64,000 bases of DNA from Streptococcus hillyeri. GTDB taxonomy: Bacteria > Bacillota > Bacilli > Lactobacillales > Streptococcaceae. Location of the stretch: assembly GCF_003686955.1 (NCBI RefSeq), contig NZ_RCVM01000003.1, positions 62,001 through 126,000 on the forward strand. Direction: 5' to 3'. This document shows, piece after piece, positions 50,556 to 60,384 of this stretch. Both the position numbers and the translations under genes were made by a program. Numbering within the stretch: position 1 is the first letter of the stretch; every line of letters begins with the position of its first letter. The notes beneath the pieces were generated by a model. It searched no databases. It was not told where the DNA came from and saw only the letters and a program-made list of their open reading frames with translations.

Positions 50556-51872
50556 TTAAAAATTAAAGACGTCGTTTAAATTCTCAGCCATGGTTGGGTG
50601 TGTGAAAATTTGATTTTTGATGTAAGTGTAAGGAATATGGTTATCCATAGCCATTTTGATGAGGTTAATGATTTCGTGACTTCCTGCTCCAAAGAGAGTT
50701 GCTCCTAGAATTTCATTGGTCTCAGTATTGACAATCACTTTATAAACGCCTCGAAGGTCATTATTGACATGGGCTCTTGGCATATTAGCTACCAGTAATT
50801 CATTGACCTTGTATGGTAAACCTGCTTCTTGCACAGCCTTTTCCGTCAAACCAACCTGTGACAAAGCAGGATCAATGAAGAGAGAGTTTGGTACATTTTG
50901 ACGGTTTTGAAGGCTGTAATCTCCTTGACCGGTCAACTTACCAAAAACGATGCGGAAATCATCAAGTGATGTGTAAGTGAACTGGAGACCTCCGTTCACA
51001 TCACCGACCGCATAAACACCAGATACCGTTGTTTCACAGTAGTCATCAACCTGCACAGCACCACGGTCGGTCAGTTTGATGTCTGTATTTACCAAACCAA
51101 GTCCTTCAGTGGCTGGTTTGCGCCCCATGGCGTACATCACCACATCAAAGAGATATTCTTTGCCGTTTTCAGTGACAACAACCTCCTCACCACGGTTGGC
51201 AACTGCTTCTACTTGACTTCCTAGGACAAAGCTGACGCCATCTGCTTCAAGGTACTCTTGTGCTAATTTGGCAGCCACCTCTTCATAGCGTTCTAAAATG
51301 ACTGGGGAATTTTCAAAAACAGTGACTTGACTACCTAGACGAGCATAAAGCGAGGCAAATTCTAGACCAATATTACCACCACCGATGATTCCAAGTCGTT
51401 TTGGTTGTTCAGGTAAATTTTGGATACCTGTACTATCTACCACATGCTTACTCTCTAACAGCCCTGGAATTGGAAAGACATTTGACACGGCACCAGTATT
51501 GATAACAATGGTTTCTGCTGTTAATTGTTCTGTCTCATCACCAGCTGAAACTTCAATCACTTTGTTAGAAATAAATTTAGCATGAGCATTGATGAGATCA
51601 GCTCCGCTATTTTCTAAAACCATTTGATTTTTATTGCGAAGACGAGTTGTGACGGTCTCTTTGAGCGTCATTGCATGATCAAAGGTTAAATTGTTTTCTG
51701 CTGCTTGTATCAAGGTTTTAGTCGGAATACAGCCGACATTGATACAAGTGCCACCATAATTTGCCGCATTTTGCTCAACAAGAGCAACTTTTTTACCAGC
51801 GGCAGCCATTTTACCAGCCAATGTTTTCCCCGCCTTACCAAAGCCGATAACAATCAAATCATATGCTTTCAT
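50556..51872 (-). CDS. FAD-dependent pyridine nucleotide-disulfide oxidoreductase (RclA/MerA-like)
   Basis: 438 residues from the ATG at 51872. N-terminal FAD motif VIGFGKAGKTLAGKMA, redox disulfide CINVGC in GGTCINVGCIPTK, NAD motif GIIGGGNIGLEFAS and the dimerisation domain with HPTMAENLNDVF. Resembles RclA/YkgC-type enzymes that protect from reactive chlorine or copper stress, distinct from lipoamide dehydrogenase. The electron acceptor is not known. Confidence 0.87.
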   Translation of the reverse strand: MKAYDLIVIGFGKAGKTLAGKMAAAGKKVALVEQNAANYGGTCINVGCIPTKTLIQAAENNLTFDHAMTLKETVTTRLRNKNQMVLENSGADLINAHAKFISNKVIEVSAGDETEQLTAETIVINTGAVSNVFPIPGLLESKHVVDSTGIQNLPEQPKRLGIIGGGNIGLEFASLYARLGSQVTVFENSPVILERYEEVAAKLAQEYLEADGVSFVLGSQVEAVANRGEEVVVTENGKEYLFDVVMYAMGRKPATEGLGLVNTDIKLTDRGAVQVDDYCETTVSGVYAVGDVNGGLQFTYTSLDDFRIVFGKLTGQGDYSLQNRQNVPNSLFIDPALSQVGLTEKAVQEAGLPYKVNELLVANMPRAHVNNDLRGVYKVIVNTETNEILGATLFGAGSHEIINLIKMAMDNHIPYTYIKNQIFTHPTMAENLNDVFNF

Positions 51873-52013
51873 AAACACTTCTCCACATCTTTTTCTTTAG
51901 TTTAACAAACTTTAACGTCGCTGTCATAAATTCGCTACGCCAATTTGAATTCATTTTATTTCCGAACGTTATAGCCAAAACAAATCAATTTGTTATCATT
52001 TAACACAAATTAC

Positions 52014-52042
52014 TTGACAAGTTTGACATTTTCATTTAGAAT
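52014..52042 (+). promoter_or_regulatory. promoter of the glycine riboswitch-agcS unit
   Basis: TTGACA (52014-52019), 17-bp spacer, TAGAAT (52037-52042). About 35 bp before the riboswitch. Confidence 0.7.
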
Positions 52043-52078
52043 AAGCACAATTACATAAAACACCAACCGATTGACGTC

Positions 52079-52236
52079 ATTCTGGAGAAGATTTGATCTA
52101 CCGAAGGAATTATACTCTCAGGTGCCTTAGGGCAAGGACAGGATGACTGACGGACTTCTGGAGAGATTCTGCAAGACAGAACACCGAAGGGGCAAGGCGA
52201 TTTTTCGCTCAATCTCTCAGGTAAAAGGACAGAAGG
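52079..52236 (+). ncRNA. tandem glycine riboswitch
   Basis: Two aptamers, each with the glycine signature: CCGAAGGAATTATACTCTCA...AAGGACAG (first) and GGAGAGA...CCGAAGGGGCAA...CTCTCAGGTAAAAGGACAG (second). The cooperative tandem form is common in Firmicutes. It lies before the glycine/alanine symporter and is followed by a terminator hairpin at 52306-52333, so glycine should decide read-through into agcS. Confidence 0.93.
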
Positions 52237-52305
52237 AAAATGATGCACTTGTTAAAAGGGGATGTTCTCATTTTAACAGGATTTTTTGCGACATTCTCCA
52301 CCTCC

Positions 52306-52333
52306 AGGACTGTGATTTTTCTCAGTCCTTTTT
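52306..52333 (+). terminator. riboswitch expression-platform terminator
   Basis: AGGACTG / CAGTCCT stem with T8 containing loop and T tail, between the aptamers and agcS. A second small hairpin (GTTATTCTA / TAGAATAAC) follows at 52357-52377. Confidence 0.8.
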
Positions 52334-52406
52334 GTGTTCAGTGTGGGTGTTTGACAGTTATTCTAACTTAGAATAACTGTGCAACTTATATTTTAAGGAG
52401 TTTTAT

Positions 52407-53759
52407 ATGTCTACTTTTTTCACACATCTTGAAAAGATTCTTTCAACTGTTAATGATTTGGTTTGGGGACCACCACTTCTCATCTTGTTAGTCGGGACAG
52501 GTATCTATCTGACTCTTCGTCTCGGTCTTTTGCAAATTCTCAAACTCCCTAAAGCTTTCAGTTTAATCTTTGTCCACGACGAGGAACATCACGGAGATAT
52601 TTCCAGTTTTGCGGCTCTAGCAACAGCTCTTGCGGCTACTGTTGGTACTGGAAATATTGTCGGAGTGGCTACCGCTATTCAAGCTGGTGGTCCCGGTGCC
52701 CTTTTTTGGATGTGGGTAGCTGCTTTCTTTGGAATGGCGACTAAATATGCAGAAGGTCTTCTTGCTATCAAATACCGTACCAAGGATGATAACGGTGAAA
52801 TTTCTGGTGGACCTATGTACTATATCCTAAATGGTATGGGGCAAAAATGGCGTCCTCTCGCAATCTTCTTCGCCTTAGCTGGTGTATTGGTAGCTTGGCT
52901 TGGCATCGGAACATTCTCTCAAGTCAATTCCATTACCGGCTCTTTGAAATCTAGCTTTGGCTTTGCTCCACAAATCGTCAGTGTCATTATCGCCATTATC
53001 GTTGCTTTCATTATCTTTGGCGGTATCCAGTCTATTTCTAAAGTAGCTGAAAAAGTGGTTCCCTTTATGGCTGGACTTTATATCTTAGCTGCTGTTCTTG
53101 TTATTCTCTTAAATAGCAATCAAATTCTCCCTACTGTTGCTCTAGTGCTTGAATCTGCTTTTACAAAATCTGCTGCCATCGGAGGTTTTCTTGGAGCCAG
53201 CGTCCAAAAAGCTATGCAGATGGGAATTGCCCGTGGGGTCTTTTCAAATGAATCTGGTCTAGGCTCTGCACCAATTGCTGCCGCTGCAGCTAAAACCAAC
53301 GAGCCAGTAGAGCAAGGTCTCATCTCAATGACAGGTACTTTCATTGATACCATTATCATCTGTACCTTGACAGGTTTAACCATCCTCATTACTGGTGTTT
53401 GGACCAGTGATAGTTTAAAAGGTGCTGATGTCACTCAAGCTGCCTTTAGTGGAACTTTTGGAGCTATTGGTAGTTTTGCACTGACCATTTCACTAGTTCT
53501 CTTTGCCTTTACAACCATTCTAGGCTGGTCTTACTACGGCGAACGTTGTTTTGAATTTCTTTTCGGAACAAAGCACATTCGCATTTACCGTCTCATTTTC
53601 ATCCTAATGGTTGCACTAGGTGGCTTCTTAAGCCTTCATATCGTTTGGACGATTGCCGACATTGTAAACGGACTGATGGCTATTCCAAATCTCATTGCAC
53701 TTCTAGCGTTATCACCTATTGTTATCAAAGAAACAAAAATGTATTTTGAGAAAATCTGA
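52407..53759 (+). CDS. agcS: alanine/glycine:sodium (AgcS) symporter
   Basis: 450 residues, about ten to eleven transmembrane helices. Family signatures GTGNIVGVATAIQAGGPGALF, YAEGLLAIKYR, GGPMYYI and RGVFSNESGLGSAPIAA. Imports glycine or alanine with sodium. The upstream glycine riboswitch implies glycine is a physiological ligand. AAGGAG precedes the ATG. Confidence 0.93.
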   Translation: MSTFFTHLEKILSTVNDLVWGPPLLILLVGTGIYLTLRLGLLQILKLPKAFSLIFVHDEEHHGDISSFAALATALAATVGTGNIVGVATAIQAGGPGALFWMWVAAFFGMATKYAEGLLAIKYRTKDDNGEISGGPMYYILNGMGQKWRPLAIFFALAGVLVAWLGIGTFSQVNSITGSLKSSFGFAPQIVSVIIAIIVAFIIFGGIQSISKVAEKVVPFMAGLYILAAVLVILLNSNQILPTVALVLESAFTKSAAIGGFLGASVQKAMQMGIARGVFSNESGLGSAPIAAAAAKTNEPVEQGLISMTGTFIDTIIICTLTGLTILITGVWTSDSLKGADVTQAAFSGTFGAIGSFALTISLVLFAFTTILGWSYYGERCFEFLFGTKHIRIYRLIFILMVALGGFLSLHIVWTIADIVNGLMAIPNLIALLALSPIVIKETKMYFEKI

Positions 53760-53779
53760 GAATGTATAGTTAGCATTTT

Positions 53780-54072
53780 TGGGACAGTTAGCTTTATGAG
53801 GTAAGGACACAAGCCCCCCTAACAGAACTCCATTGCCTGTTTTCAAGCCTAAGACCTAAACGAGAGTGGGACAAAAGCCATAATTTAGAATCCTTGTCTT
53901 CCACTAGCTCTCTGGTTCATAAGCTCAGGCTGAAACTGTCCAGTGGTATGTTTTAGATGGACACTCAAAAATGAAGAGGTCTCCAGTTAGGACTTCTAAG
54001 CAACCACTGCGTCAAATTATTTCTACACTAAAATTTAAGAGGTTGGGATTTTTTGTCCCAGCCTCGTCTTTT
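53780..54072 (+). repeat. decayed BOX-like mosaic with GAGGTTGGGA-type terminator
   Basis: Holds fragments shared with other copies (AAGCTCAGGCTGAAACTGTCC, AGATGGACACT) and a hairpin GAGGTTGGGA / TCCCAGCCTC at 54039-54063 followed by T residues. No gene is visible between agcS and the next repeat. Confidence 0.6.
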
Positions 54073-54347
54073 TATACTCATTCAAAATCAAAATTAGATT
54101 TTTATATCCTCTAAGTTTTGATAAAATTATAAATGTAGGGAATTTAAAACATTTCTTTCAGCAGAGTGGTAAGTTCCCATCATCTCGATTTTGTCGTCTT
54201 AGACACTGTAAAAGCGACAATTCTCAGCTCTTCGTAGTTGCTAAAGCTATGACACCAAAGGTTTGTTGGCGTGCTAACCACATGAGGAGATTTTAGAGAA
54301 AAGAAAATATTTTTGTTCCTGTCTAATTTTGATTTTTATAGAGTATA
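54073..54347. mobile_element. BOX-like element with 25-bp terminal inverted repeats, copy D
   Basis: Left end 54073-54097 (TATACTCATTC then AAAATCAAAATTAG) and right end 54323-54347 (its inverse) match in 22 of 25 positions. 275 bp, non-coding. The ends equal those of the element inserted in the sortase gene, which supports a mobile non-autonomous family. 54348-54597 shows a GCGACC/GGTCGC hairpin and no gene. Confidence 0.7.
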
Positions 54348-54597
54348 AGACAGGAAACTGTCTATTTCACGCGACCTTGTGGTCGCATTTTAAACTGATG
54401 CGGAGAAGTTCAACTTGTGAATACTGTTTTTTACAGGATTCTAATCTCAATATTAAACATAAGTCTGTTTAAAGTTTCAAAACAAATGACAGTCTGAACC
54501 ACTCCTATCGTTTTACACCACATAAGGTTAATTTTTTCAGATTTTGAAATGAATTCAGTACTTTTTTTCTTATTATTTATTTTCAATCCTACTCTCT

Positions 54598-54626
54598 TTT
54601 ACACTTTCATTATCATATGATATAAT
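54598..54626 (+). promoter_or_regulatory. mntE promoter
   Basis: TTTACA (54598-54603), 17-bp spacer, TATAAT (54621-54626), 27 bp before the start codon. Confidence 0.7.
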
Positions 54627-54653
54627 ACTGAGACATCATTTTTGGGAGGTTTT

Positions 54654-55844
54654 ATGACTACTGCATCTGAAAAACTTCAGCTAGCTAAGCGGGGCCCCAT
54701 TATTTCCATCGTGGCCTATCTGCTCCTCACAGCAGCAAAATTGGCTTCTGGTTATTGGCTAGGTTCCAGTTCTCTTATCGCCGATGGTTTTAACAATCTT
54801 TCTGATATTGTTGGCAATATTGCCTTATTAATAGGCCTTCATTTGGCTAGTCGTCCCGCTGATAATGACCACAAATTTGGTCATTGGAAGATTGAAGATC
54901 TTTCTAGCCTTATCACTTCTTTCATTATGGCTACCGTTGGTTTTCAAGTGTTGATTCAAACGGTTAGAAAGATGTTGTCGGGACAAAGCTCCGCTATCGA
55001 CCTAGAAGGTGCTATTGTCGGGATCCTATCTGGTCTTGTGATGTATGCTGTTTACTTCTATAACAAGAGGCTGTCAAAGCAAGTTCAGTCATCTGCCCTA
55101 GCCGCTTCGGCGAAAGATAACCTGTCCGATGCTGTGACTTCTATCGGTACTTCTCTCGCGATTGTTGCTAGCTCCTTTAACCTCATTTGGCTGGATAATC
55201 TGTTTGCCCTGCTGATTACCTATTTTATCTTAAAAACAGCTTATGATATCTTTATCGAAGCGACCTTTAGCCTCTCTGACGGTTTTGACGATAAACACCT
55301 AAAAGCTTACGAGAAAGCTATCTTAGAAATTCCTAAAATTTATGCGGTTAAGTCCCAACGTGGTCGAACTTATGGAAGTAACATTTATCTTGATATTATT
55401 TTGGAAATGAATCCTGATTTATCTGTCTATGAAAGCCACGAAATTACGGAGCAAGTCGAAAATATGCTACGTGAACGCTTTGAAGTTTACGATATTGATA
55501 TCCACGTCGAACCTGCGCCAATTCCCGAAGATGAGATTTTTGAAAATGTTTATCATAAACTCTACAAAAACGAAAAAATTATCCTCTCAAAAATCCCAGA
55601 TTACGAAGAATACCTATCTGATGATTTTCGATTGATTGATAGCGACGGCGCTCTTTTAACTAAAGAAGAAGTCATTAAACAGGATAAACACTACTTGAAC
55701 AACTTTCAATACTTCAAAGTCACCTCAATCAGCCAAAAAACAAAACTTGTGACCTACCAATTAGAAGGTCATCAACATACCAGCCTTTGGCGACGACACG
55801 AAAAATGGTTTTTAATCTATCACCAGATTACAAAAATAAGCTAA
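54654..55844 (+). CDS. mntE: cation diffusion facilitator, manganese exporter MntE
   Basis: 396 residues from the ATG at 54654 with GGGAGG six bases upstream. Six transmembrane helices (to about residue 205), metal-site motifs DGFNNLSD and AKDNLSDAVTS, HKFGHWKIEDL, then a cytoplasmic dimer domain (KSQRGRTYGSNIYLDI, HVEPAPIPEDE) and an extra C-terminal domain of about 100 residues. Very like pneumococcal MntE, which exports excess manganese. No known Mn-sensing riboswitch motif was seen. Confidence 0.92.
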   Translation: MTTASEKLQLAKRGPIISIVAYLLLTAAKLASGYWLGSSSLIADGFNNLSDIVGNIALLIGLHLASRPADNDHKFGHWKIEDLSSLITSFIMATVGFQVLIQTVRKMLSGQSSAIDLEGAIVGILSGLVMYAVYFYNKRLSKQVQSSALAASAKDNLSDAVTSIGTSLAIVASSFNLIWLDNLFALLITYFILKTAYDIFIEATFSLSDGFDDKHLKAYEKAILEIPKIYAVKSQRGRTYGSNIYLDIILEMNPDLSVYESHEITEQVENMLRERFEVYDIDIHVEPAPIPEDEIFENVYHKLYKNEKIILSKIPDYEEYLSDDFRLIDSDGALLTKEEVIKQDKHYLNNFQYFKVTSISQKTKLVTYQLEGHQHTSLWRRHEKWFLIYHQITKIS

Positions 55845-55873
55845 AAACGGTTGGAGCACCCAATCGTAAAATT

Positions 55874-55915
55874 AAAAAGCTAGAGTTCCGCTATTGGGAA
55901 GCTCTAGCTTTTTTT
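55874..55915. terminator. bidirectional terminator between mntE and pepF
   Basis: AAAAGCTAGAG / CTCTAGCTTTT stem with a 16-nt loop and seven or more T; separates convergent genes. Confidence 0.88.
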
Positions 55916-55954
55916 CGTGGCTGAGAACTATTTTTGTCTCAGACTCTTTTTATA

Positions 55955-57757
55955 TTATAGATGAACACCTTTTTCAACTAGGGCTTCAAGTTCTGTCAAA
56001 CGTTCTTCAAAGACTTTGAAGGCTGCGTTGAGGTAATCAACTTTTGTCATATCAACACCAGCTTTAGCAATGACATTAAGGGCGTAATCTGAGTTACCTG
56101 CTTTGAGGTAATCAAGGTATTTGTCTTTATCTTCTTGCGTACCATGCACAATGCGGTCTGCTAAGAAGTTTGCTGCTGCAAAACCTGTTGCGTATTGATA
56201 CACATAATAATTGTAGTAGAAGTGCGGAATACGTGCCCACTCGTATTGAATTTCTGGATTGTCTTCCGCTGATATGCCATAATATTTCTCGTTAAGAGAC
56301 CCATAAAGATTATTAAGGTAATCACTTGTTAAAACCTCGCCATTTTGGTCAGCCACATGGATAGCATGTTCAAATTCAGCGAATTGCGTTTGACGGAAGA
56401 TTGTTCCTCTGAAGCCATCAAGATAATGGTTCAAAATAGCAAAGCGCTGTTTGTCGTCTTCAACTTCTGCCAACAAGGCCTCTGTCATGATGTTTTCATT
56501 AGTTGTTGACGCAATTTCTGCTAAGAAAATACTATAATCACCGTAAACGTATGGTTGGTTTTCACGAGTATAAGCTGAATGCATACTGTGACCAGTTTCG
56601 TGGACAAGTGTATAGAGATTCTCAAGCGTATCTTGCCAGTTCAATAACATAAAGGCATTGGTGTCATAGGCACCACCTGAGTAAGCACCTGAACGTTTTC
56701 CTTTATTCACATGGACATCAATCCAGCGCTCTGTAAAGGCACGTTTCACACGCGCAGCATAATCATCACCAAGAACTGACAACACTTTTTCTGCTTTTAC
56801 TAGAGCTTCATCATATGTAATAGCCATATCTACTTCTGAAAGTGCTGTATACATATCATACATTTTCAAATCATCCAAACCAAGAACTTTTTGACGTAAT
56901 TTAATGTAACGATGTAACAATGGCAAGTGAGCATTGACTGCTTCAAGGAGTGTGTCATAAACTGCTTCTGGGATAAAGTTGGCTGACATAGCTGCTTCAC
57001 GAGCAGATTTGAAATGACGTACTTTCGCCTTATAGTTGTGAACTTTAACGTTTGTTTGAAGCGTCTTAGCGTAAGTATGTTGGAACTGCTCATAAGTACC
57101 GTACATCGCCTCATAAGCTCCTTGACGAACCTCACGATTTTTTGACTCCATCAAGCTAATGTAGTTACCATGAGTCAATTCTTCTACTTCCCCCTTATCA
57201 TTTGTCACCCAAGGGAAAGCAATGTCTGCATTGTCAAGAACAGAAAAGGTCTCACTAGCCCCTGAGAAGATTTCTTGAGCTCCTGCAAGTAATTCTTCTG
57301 CTTCTTGTGACAAAACATGTTCTTTGGTCTTAAAGAGGCGTTCAAAGTGGTGATTGTAGAGTTCAAGTTCAGGAGTTTCTTTGACAAATTCAGCGTATGC
57401 TTCTTCTGATAACGCCATAAATTCTGGCTCGTAGAAAGCAAATGTTCCACTCAATTTTGCATAAAGGGCACCAGCCTTTGCTTGAAGTTCTTGATAGTAA
57501 GCTACTGTTGTGTCCTCATCGTTTTTCATTGAAGCATAGACATAAAGTTTTTCCAAACGACGCATCAACCCCATGTAGGTCTCGGTTGTCTTAAAAAGGC
57601 TAGCGCTACTATCCAAAAGATGACCAGCCAATTCTTTTGCGGCGTCAACATCTTGATTTAGGGAAGCTAATTCTTCCTCCCAAGCGGCATCTGTTGGGAA
57701 AATCGTTGTTAAATCCCAAGTGTATTTTTCCTCTAAATGACTTCTATTTTCTGACAT
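55955..57757 (-). CDS. pepF: oligoendopeptidase F
   Basis: 600 residues, M3 metallopeptidase. Zinc site HETGHSMHS (HEXXH) with the third ligand in the [11 protein letters not shown] segment. Cleaves peptides of about 7-17 residues in the cytoplasm. Length typical. GGGAGG before the ATG. Single gene. Confidence 0.96.
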   Translation of the reverse strand: MSENRSHLEEKYTWDLTTIFPTDAAWEEELASLNQDVDAAKELAGHLLDSSASLFKTTETYMGLMRRLEKLYVYASMKNDEDTTVAYYQELQAKAGALYAKLSGTFAFYEPEFMALSEEAYAEFVKETPELELYNHHFERLFKTKEHVLSQEAEELLAGAQEIFSGASETFSVLDNADIAFPWVTNDKGEVEELTHGNYISLMESKNREVRQGAYEAMYGTYEQFQHTYAKTLQTNVKVHNYKAKVRHFKSAREAAMSANFIPEAVYDTLLEAVNAHLPLLHRYIKLRQKVLGLDDLKMYDMYTALSEVDMAITYDEALVKAEKVLSVLGDDYAARVKRAFTERWIDVHVNKGKRSGAYSGGAYDTNAFMLLNWQDTLENLYTLVHETGHSMHSAYTRENQPYVYGDYSIFLAEIASTTNENIMTEALLAEVEDDKQRFAILNHYLDGFRGTIFRQTQFAEFEHAIHVADQNGEVLTSDYLNNLYGSLNEKYYGISAEDNPEIQYEWARIPHFYYNYYVYQYATGFAAANFLADRIVHGTQEDKDKYLDYLKAGNSDYALNVIAKAGVDMTKVDYLNAAFKVFEERLTELEALVEKGVHL

Positions 57758-57926
57758 GTCATTCCTCCCAAATCTGTAATAAGATTATTTTATCACAAAA
57801 CCTTGTCTTTCAACATTCAAAACTGGATTATCAATATATTTTCAAATTTTTCGAAAGAATTTCAACTATTTTCAATAACTTCGCCAATAACTTCAACAAC
57901 TTTTTTCTTAAAATAAGCTAAAACCG

Positions 57927-57954
57927 TTGACATCTCTCGTCAAAGTGCTATACT
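57927..57954 (+). promoter_or_regulatory. trmL promoter
   Basis: TTGACA (57927-57932), 16-bp spacer, extended -10 TGC-TATACT (57949-57954). Transcript start about 57961, giving a leader of about 119 nt. Confidence 0.75.
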
Positions 57955-57960
57955 AGAAAA

Positions 57961-58064
57961 CAAGAATTCGTTGGTTTAACTCAAACCTGTTATGAGTTAA
58001 GTTAATGAGTCGCCATAACCAGGTTATCTGCCGAGATTTGACTCCGGGTAACCTGGTATTTTTG
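57961..58064 (+). promoter_or_regulatory. structured leader with alternative hairpins before trmL (candidate attenuator)
   Basis: A terminator-like hairpin ACCAGGTTA (58018-58026) / TAACCTGGT (58049-58057) with following ATTTTTGTATTT lies between promoter and gene. Its 5' arm can instead pair upstream: CCTGTTATG (57986-57994) with CATAACCAGG (58014-58023, one bulge). An alternative hairpin TAACTC (57978-57983) / GAGTTA (57994-57999) competes in turn. Layout is that of attenuators or riboswitches. No known class recognised. Confidence 0.5.
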
Positions 58065-58079
58065 TATTTGGAGAAAATT

Positions 58080-58589
58080 ATGACTAATCACATCGTTCTT
58101 TTTCAACCACAAATCCCACAAAATACCGGTAACATTGCCCGCACTTGTGCCGCTACAAACTCCCCTTTACATATCATCCGTCCAATGGGTTTTCCTGTTG
58201 ACGACAAAAAGATGAAACGGGCTGGACTTGATTATTGGGATAAACTTGACGTCCATTACTACGACTCACTTGAAGAATTTTTGGGAAAAATGGCTGACGC
58301 TTCTAAACTTCACTTAGTCACAAAATTTGCAGATAAAACCTACTCAGACGAAACTTATAACGATGGGCTAGCGCATTATTTCATGTTTGGTCGTGAAGAT
58401 ACAGGACTTCCAGAAGAATTTATGCGAGAAAATCCTGAAAAAGCGATTCGTATTCCTATGAATGATGAGCATGTTAGAAGCCTCAACGTTTCTAATACCG
58501 TTTGCATGATTGTTTATGAAGCTTTGCGTCAGCAACAATTTGCAGGACTTGAATTGACCCATACTTATGAAAAAGATAAACTCAAATAG
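58080..58589 (+). CDS. trmL: tRNA (cytidine/uridine-2'-O)-methyltransferase TrmL
   Basis: 169 residues from the ATG at 58080 with GGAGA upstream. SPOUT knot fold: [18 protein letters not shown] near the N-terminus, FGREDTGLP and [17 protein letters not shown] at the knot. Methylates the wobble ribose of tRNA-Leu isoacceptors in the family. An in-frame start further upstream falls inside the leader hairpins and is not used. Confidence 0.93.
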   Translation: MTNHIVLFQPQIPQNTGNIARTCAATNSPLHIIRPMGFPVDDKKMKRAGLDYWDKLDVHYYDSLEEFLGKMADASKLHLVTKFADKTYSDETYNDGLAHYFMFGREDTGLPEEFMRENPEKAIRIPMNDEHVRSLNVSNTVCMIVYEALRQQQFAGLELTHTYEKDKLK

Positions 58590-58682
58590 TTGGCGTTTGT
58601 AGTCAGACTTCTAGTCCCTACAACTGCTAGACTATCAAGAGTTACTATAAAAACACTAATTAGTTATTTTACGTGAAAAGTC

Positions 58683-58711
58683 TTGCAAAGTCGGGGCTTT
58701 TTTGCTATGAT
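58683..58711 (+). promoter_or_regulatory. promoter of the FMN riboswitch-ribU unit
   Basis: TTGCAA (58683-58688), 17-bp spacer, extended -10 TATGAT (58706-58711), eight bases before the riboswitch. Confidence 0.75.
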
Positions 58712-58718
58712 GTAATTG

Positions 58719-58925
58719 TCTTCAGGGCAGGGTGTAATTCCCGACCGGCGGTGACAGACGAGACGATTTTTTGATGAGAATAGGTAGCAAGTCGATGATA
58801 ATGCGTGGATATATCAAGACAAACTAACGTCCTAGCAACAAAAAAGAGACTGTCTGAAGTCCGTGAGCGCAAGCTGATGTGGTGCGATTCCACAACCGAC
58901 AGTAAAGTCTGGATGGGAGAAGACC
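58719..58925 (+). ncRNA. FMN riboswitch (RFN element)
   Basis: Carries the RFN signatures CAGGGCAGGGTGTAATTCCC, GACCGGCGGT, the long variable arm, GAGCGCAAGCTGATGTGGTG, GATTCCAC, CCGACAGT and closing GGATGGGAGAAGA. The variable arm is long (about 100 bases). It controls the riboflavin transporter downstream. Confidence 0.95.
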
Positions 58926-59005
58926 AATGCTTTTTGTGCTATCTTTTTTGAGTACAAAAATACTTGGAACTTCTTTCAAATTGTAAAATTTGGAGGAATT
59001 TTTTT

Positions 59006-59575
59006 ATGTCTACACAGGCAAAACAAACACGTCGTTTGGTGTATATCGCCATTTTGACAGCACTTTCATTTCTGCTGATGTACTTTCAGTTTCCACTGAT
59101 TCCAGGGGCAGATTTCTTAAAAATCGACTTTTCGATTTTGCCACTTCTAGTGGTCATGCTGGCCTTCGACCTTAAAAGCGCATGGTTGGCACTTATCCTA
59201 CGTAGCGTTTTAACGTTACTCTTAAACAACAACGGTCATAGCACTCTCATCGGTATACCGATGAACATCATGGCTCTTGGCGTCTTTATCACTGCGTTAG
59301 CTTTTCTTTGGAAAAAAGAGCAGAGCGTTAAAAACTATGCCATTGCTTCTATCGTAGGAACCCTTCTTTTAACCTTAGTAATGGTTGTGCTCAATATTTT
59401 TTACGCCGTGCCTGCTTACGCTGCTTTTGCTAATTTTGATATCAATCAGTTTATCGGACTTTCAAAATACATCTTTGCCATGGTTATTCCATTTAACCTC
59501 GTAGAAGGTGTTATCTTTGCCGTGACGTTCTACCTAGTGAACTTGGCTATGAAACCTTTAATTACTAAATTATAA
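59006..59575 (+). CDS. ribU: riboflavin transporter substrate-binding component RibU
   Basis: 189 residues from the ATG at 59006 with GGAGGA upstream. Six transmembrane helices, ECF S-component of the RibU family (IDFSILPLLVVMLAFDLKSA, NNNGHSTLIGIPMN, NLVEGVIF). Works with a shared EcfAA'T module encoded elsewhere. Placement after an FMN riboswitch confirms the vitamin. Longer frames upstream have no ribosome site. Confidence 0.95.
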   Translation: MSTQAKQTRRLVYIAILTALSFLLMYFQFPLIPGADFLKIDFSILPLLVVMLAFDLKSAWLALILRSVLTLLLNNNGHSTLIGIPMNIMALGVFITALAFLWKKEQSVKNYAIASIVGTLLLTLVMVVLNIFYAVPAYAAFANFDINQFIGLSKYIFAMVIPFNLVEGVIFAVTFYLVNLAMKPLITKL

Positions 59576-59598
59576 ATGATTATGCTATAATCATTAAC

Positions 59599-60249
59599 AT
59601 GAAACAGAAACAAACTTATTTTGTGAGAGCAAGTTTTGCAGCCCTTGTCTTTGTCATGCTGGGTTATGTGGTTAAATTCTATCCTGAAGTTCTTACTGAA
59701 TTTGACACGCCTATCCAGTCAACAGTTCGAGGGGCATTGCCTGAACTTGCAACTCACTTTTTCTCAACAATTACCGTAATCGGAAACACGTCAACACAAG
59801 TTGCACTCGTTGTCATCGCGGCTGCCTTTTTACTCAAGCAAAAATGGTATGCTGAAAGTGGATTTGTGGCTATTAGTGGCATTTTAGCCGCTATTGTTAT
59901 TTTCGGTTTCAAAACCATTTACCAACGTCCTAGACCAAGTATTGAACACCTTGTTCATGCAGGTGGCTTTTCATTTCCTAGTGGGCATTCTCTTGGAACG
60001 ATGCTGATTATCGGAAGTCTAATTATCATCATTGGTCAAAGGGTTAAGAATCAGCAATTAAAATTAACTTGGCAGATACTATTAGGAATAACAATCTTTC
60101 TTGTTGGACTATCTCGGATTTATCTAGGAGTTCACTACCCAACAGATGTCATTGCAGGATTTACCTTGGGATATGGGCTTTTAAATCTTCTCTATCCTAT
60201 TTATGATCAAAAACGTTTTGAATGGCGTTTTCAAAATAAACAAAAATAG
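59599..60249 (+). CDS. PAP2-family membrane phosphatase
   Basis: 216 residues with about six hydrophobic segments. PAP2 motifs: K-x6-RP (KTIYQRPRP), PSGH (FSFPSGHSLGT) and SR-x5-H-x3-D (SRIYLGVHYPTD). Candidate undecaprenyl pyrophosphate or lipid phosphate phosphatase. Extended -10 TGC-TATAAT (59586-59591) ends 7 nt before the ATG with no ribosome site, so the mRNA is probably leaderless. Confidence 0.9.
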   Translation: MKQKQTYFVRASFAALVFVMLGYVVKFYPEVLTEFDTPIQSTVRGALPELATHFFSTITVIGNTSTQVALVVIAAAFLLKQKWYAESGFVAISGILAAIVIFGFKTIYQRPRPSIEHLVHAGGFSFPSGHSLGTMLIIGSLIIIIGQRVKNQQLKLTWQILLGITIFLVGLSRIYLGVHYPTDVIAGFTLGYGLLNLLYPIYDQKRFEWRFQNKQK

Positions 60250-60272
60250 GCATCAACTAATACTGGATATCA

Positions 60273-60330
60273 GCACACCTGGTTTTCTGAACTTGACGTC
60301 AATCAAGATTAGAAGACACGGTGTGCTTTT
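60273..60330 (+). terminator. terminator after the PAP2 gene
   Basis: GCACACC / GGTGTGC stem around a long loop with further pairing, followed by TTTTGTTATTT. Confidence 0.65.
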
Positions 60331-60384
60331 GTTATTTATAGACTCTTCTAATCTAGTCATTGAAATTTTATACCCGTTGTGCTA

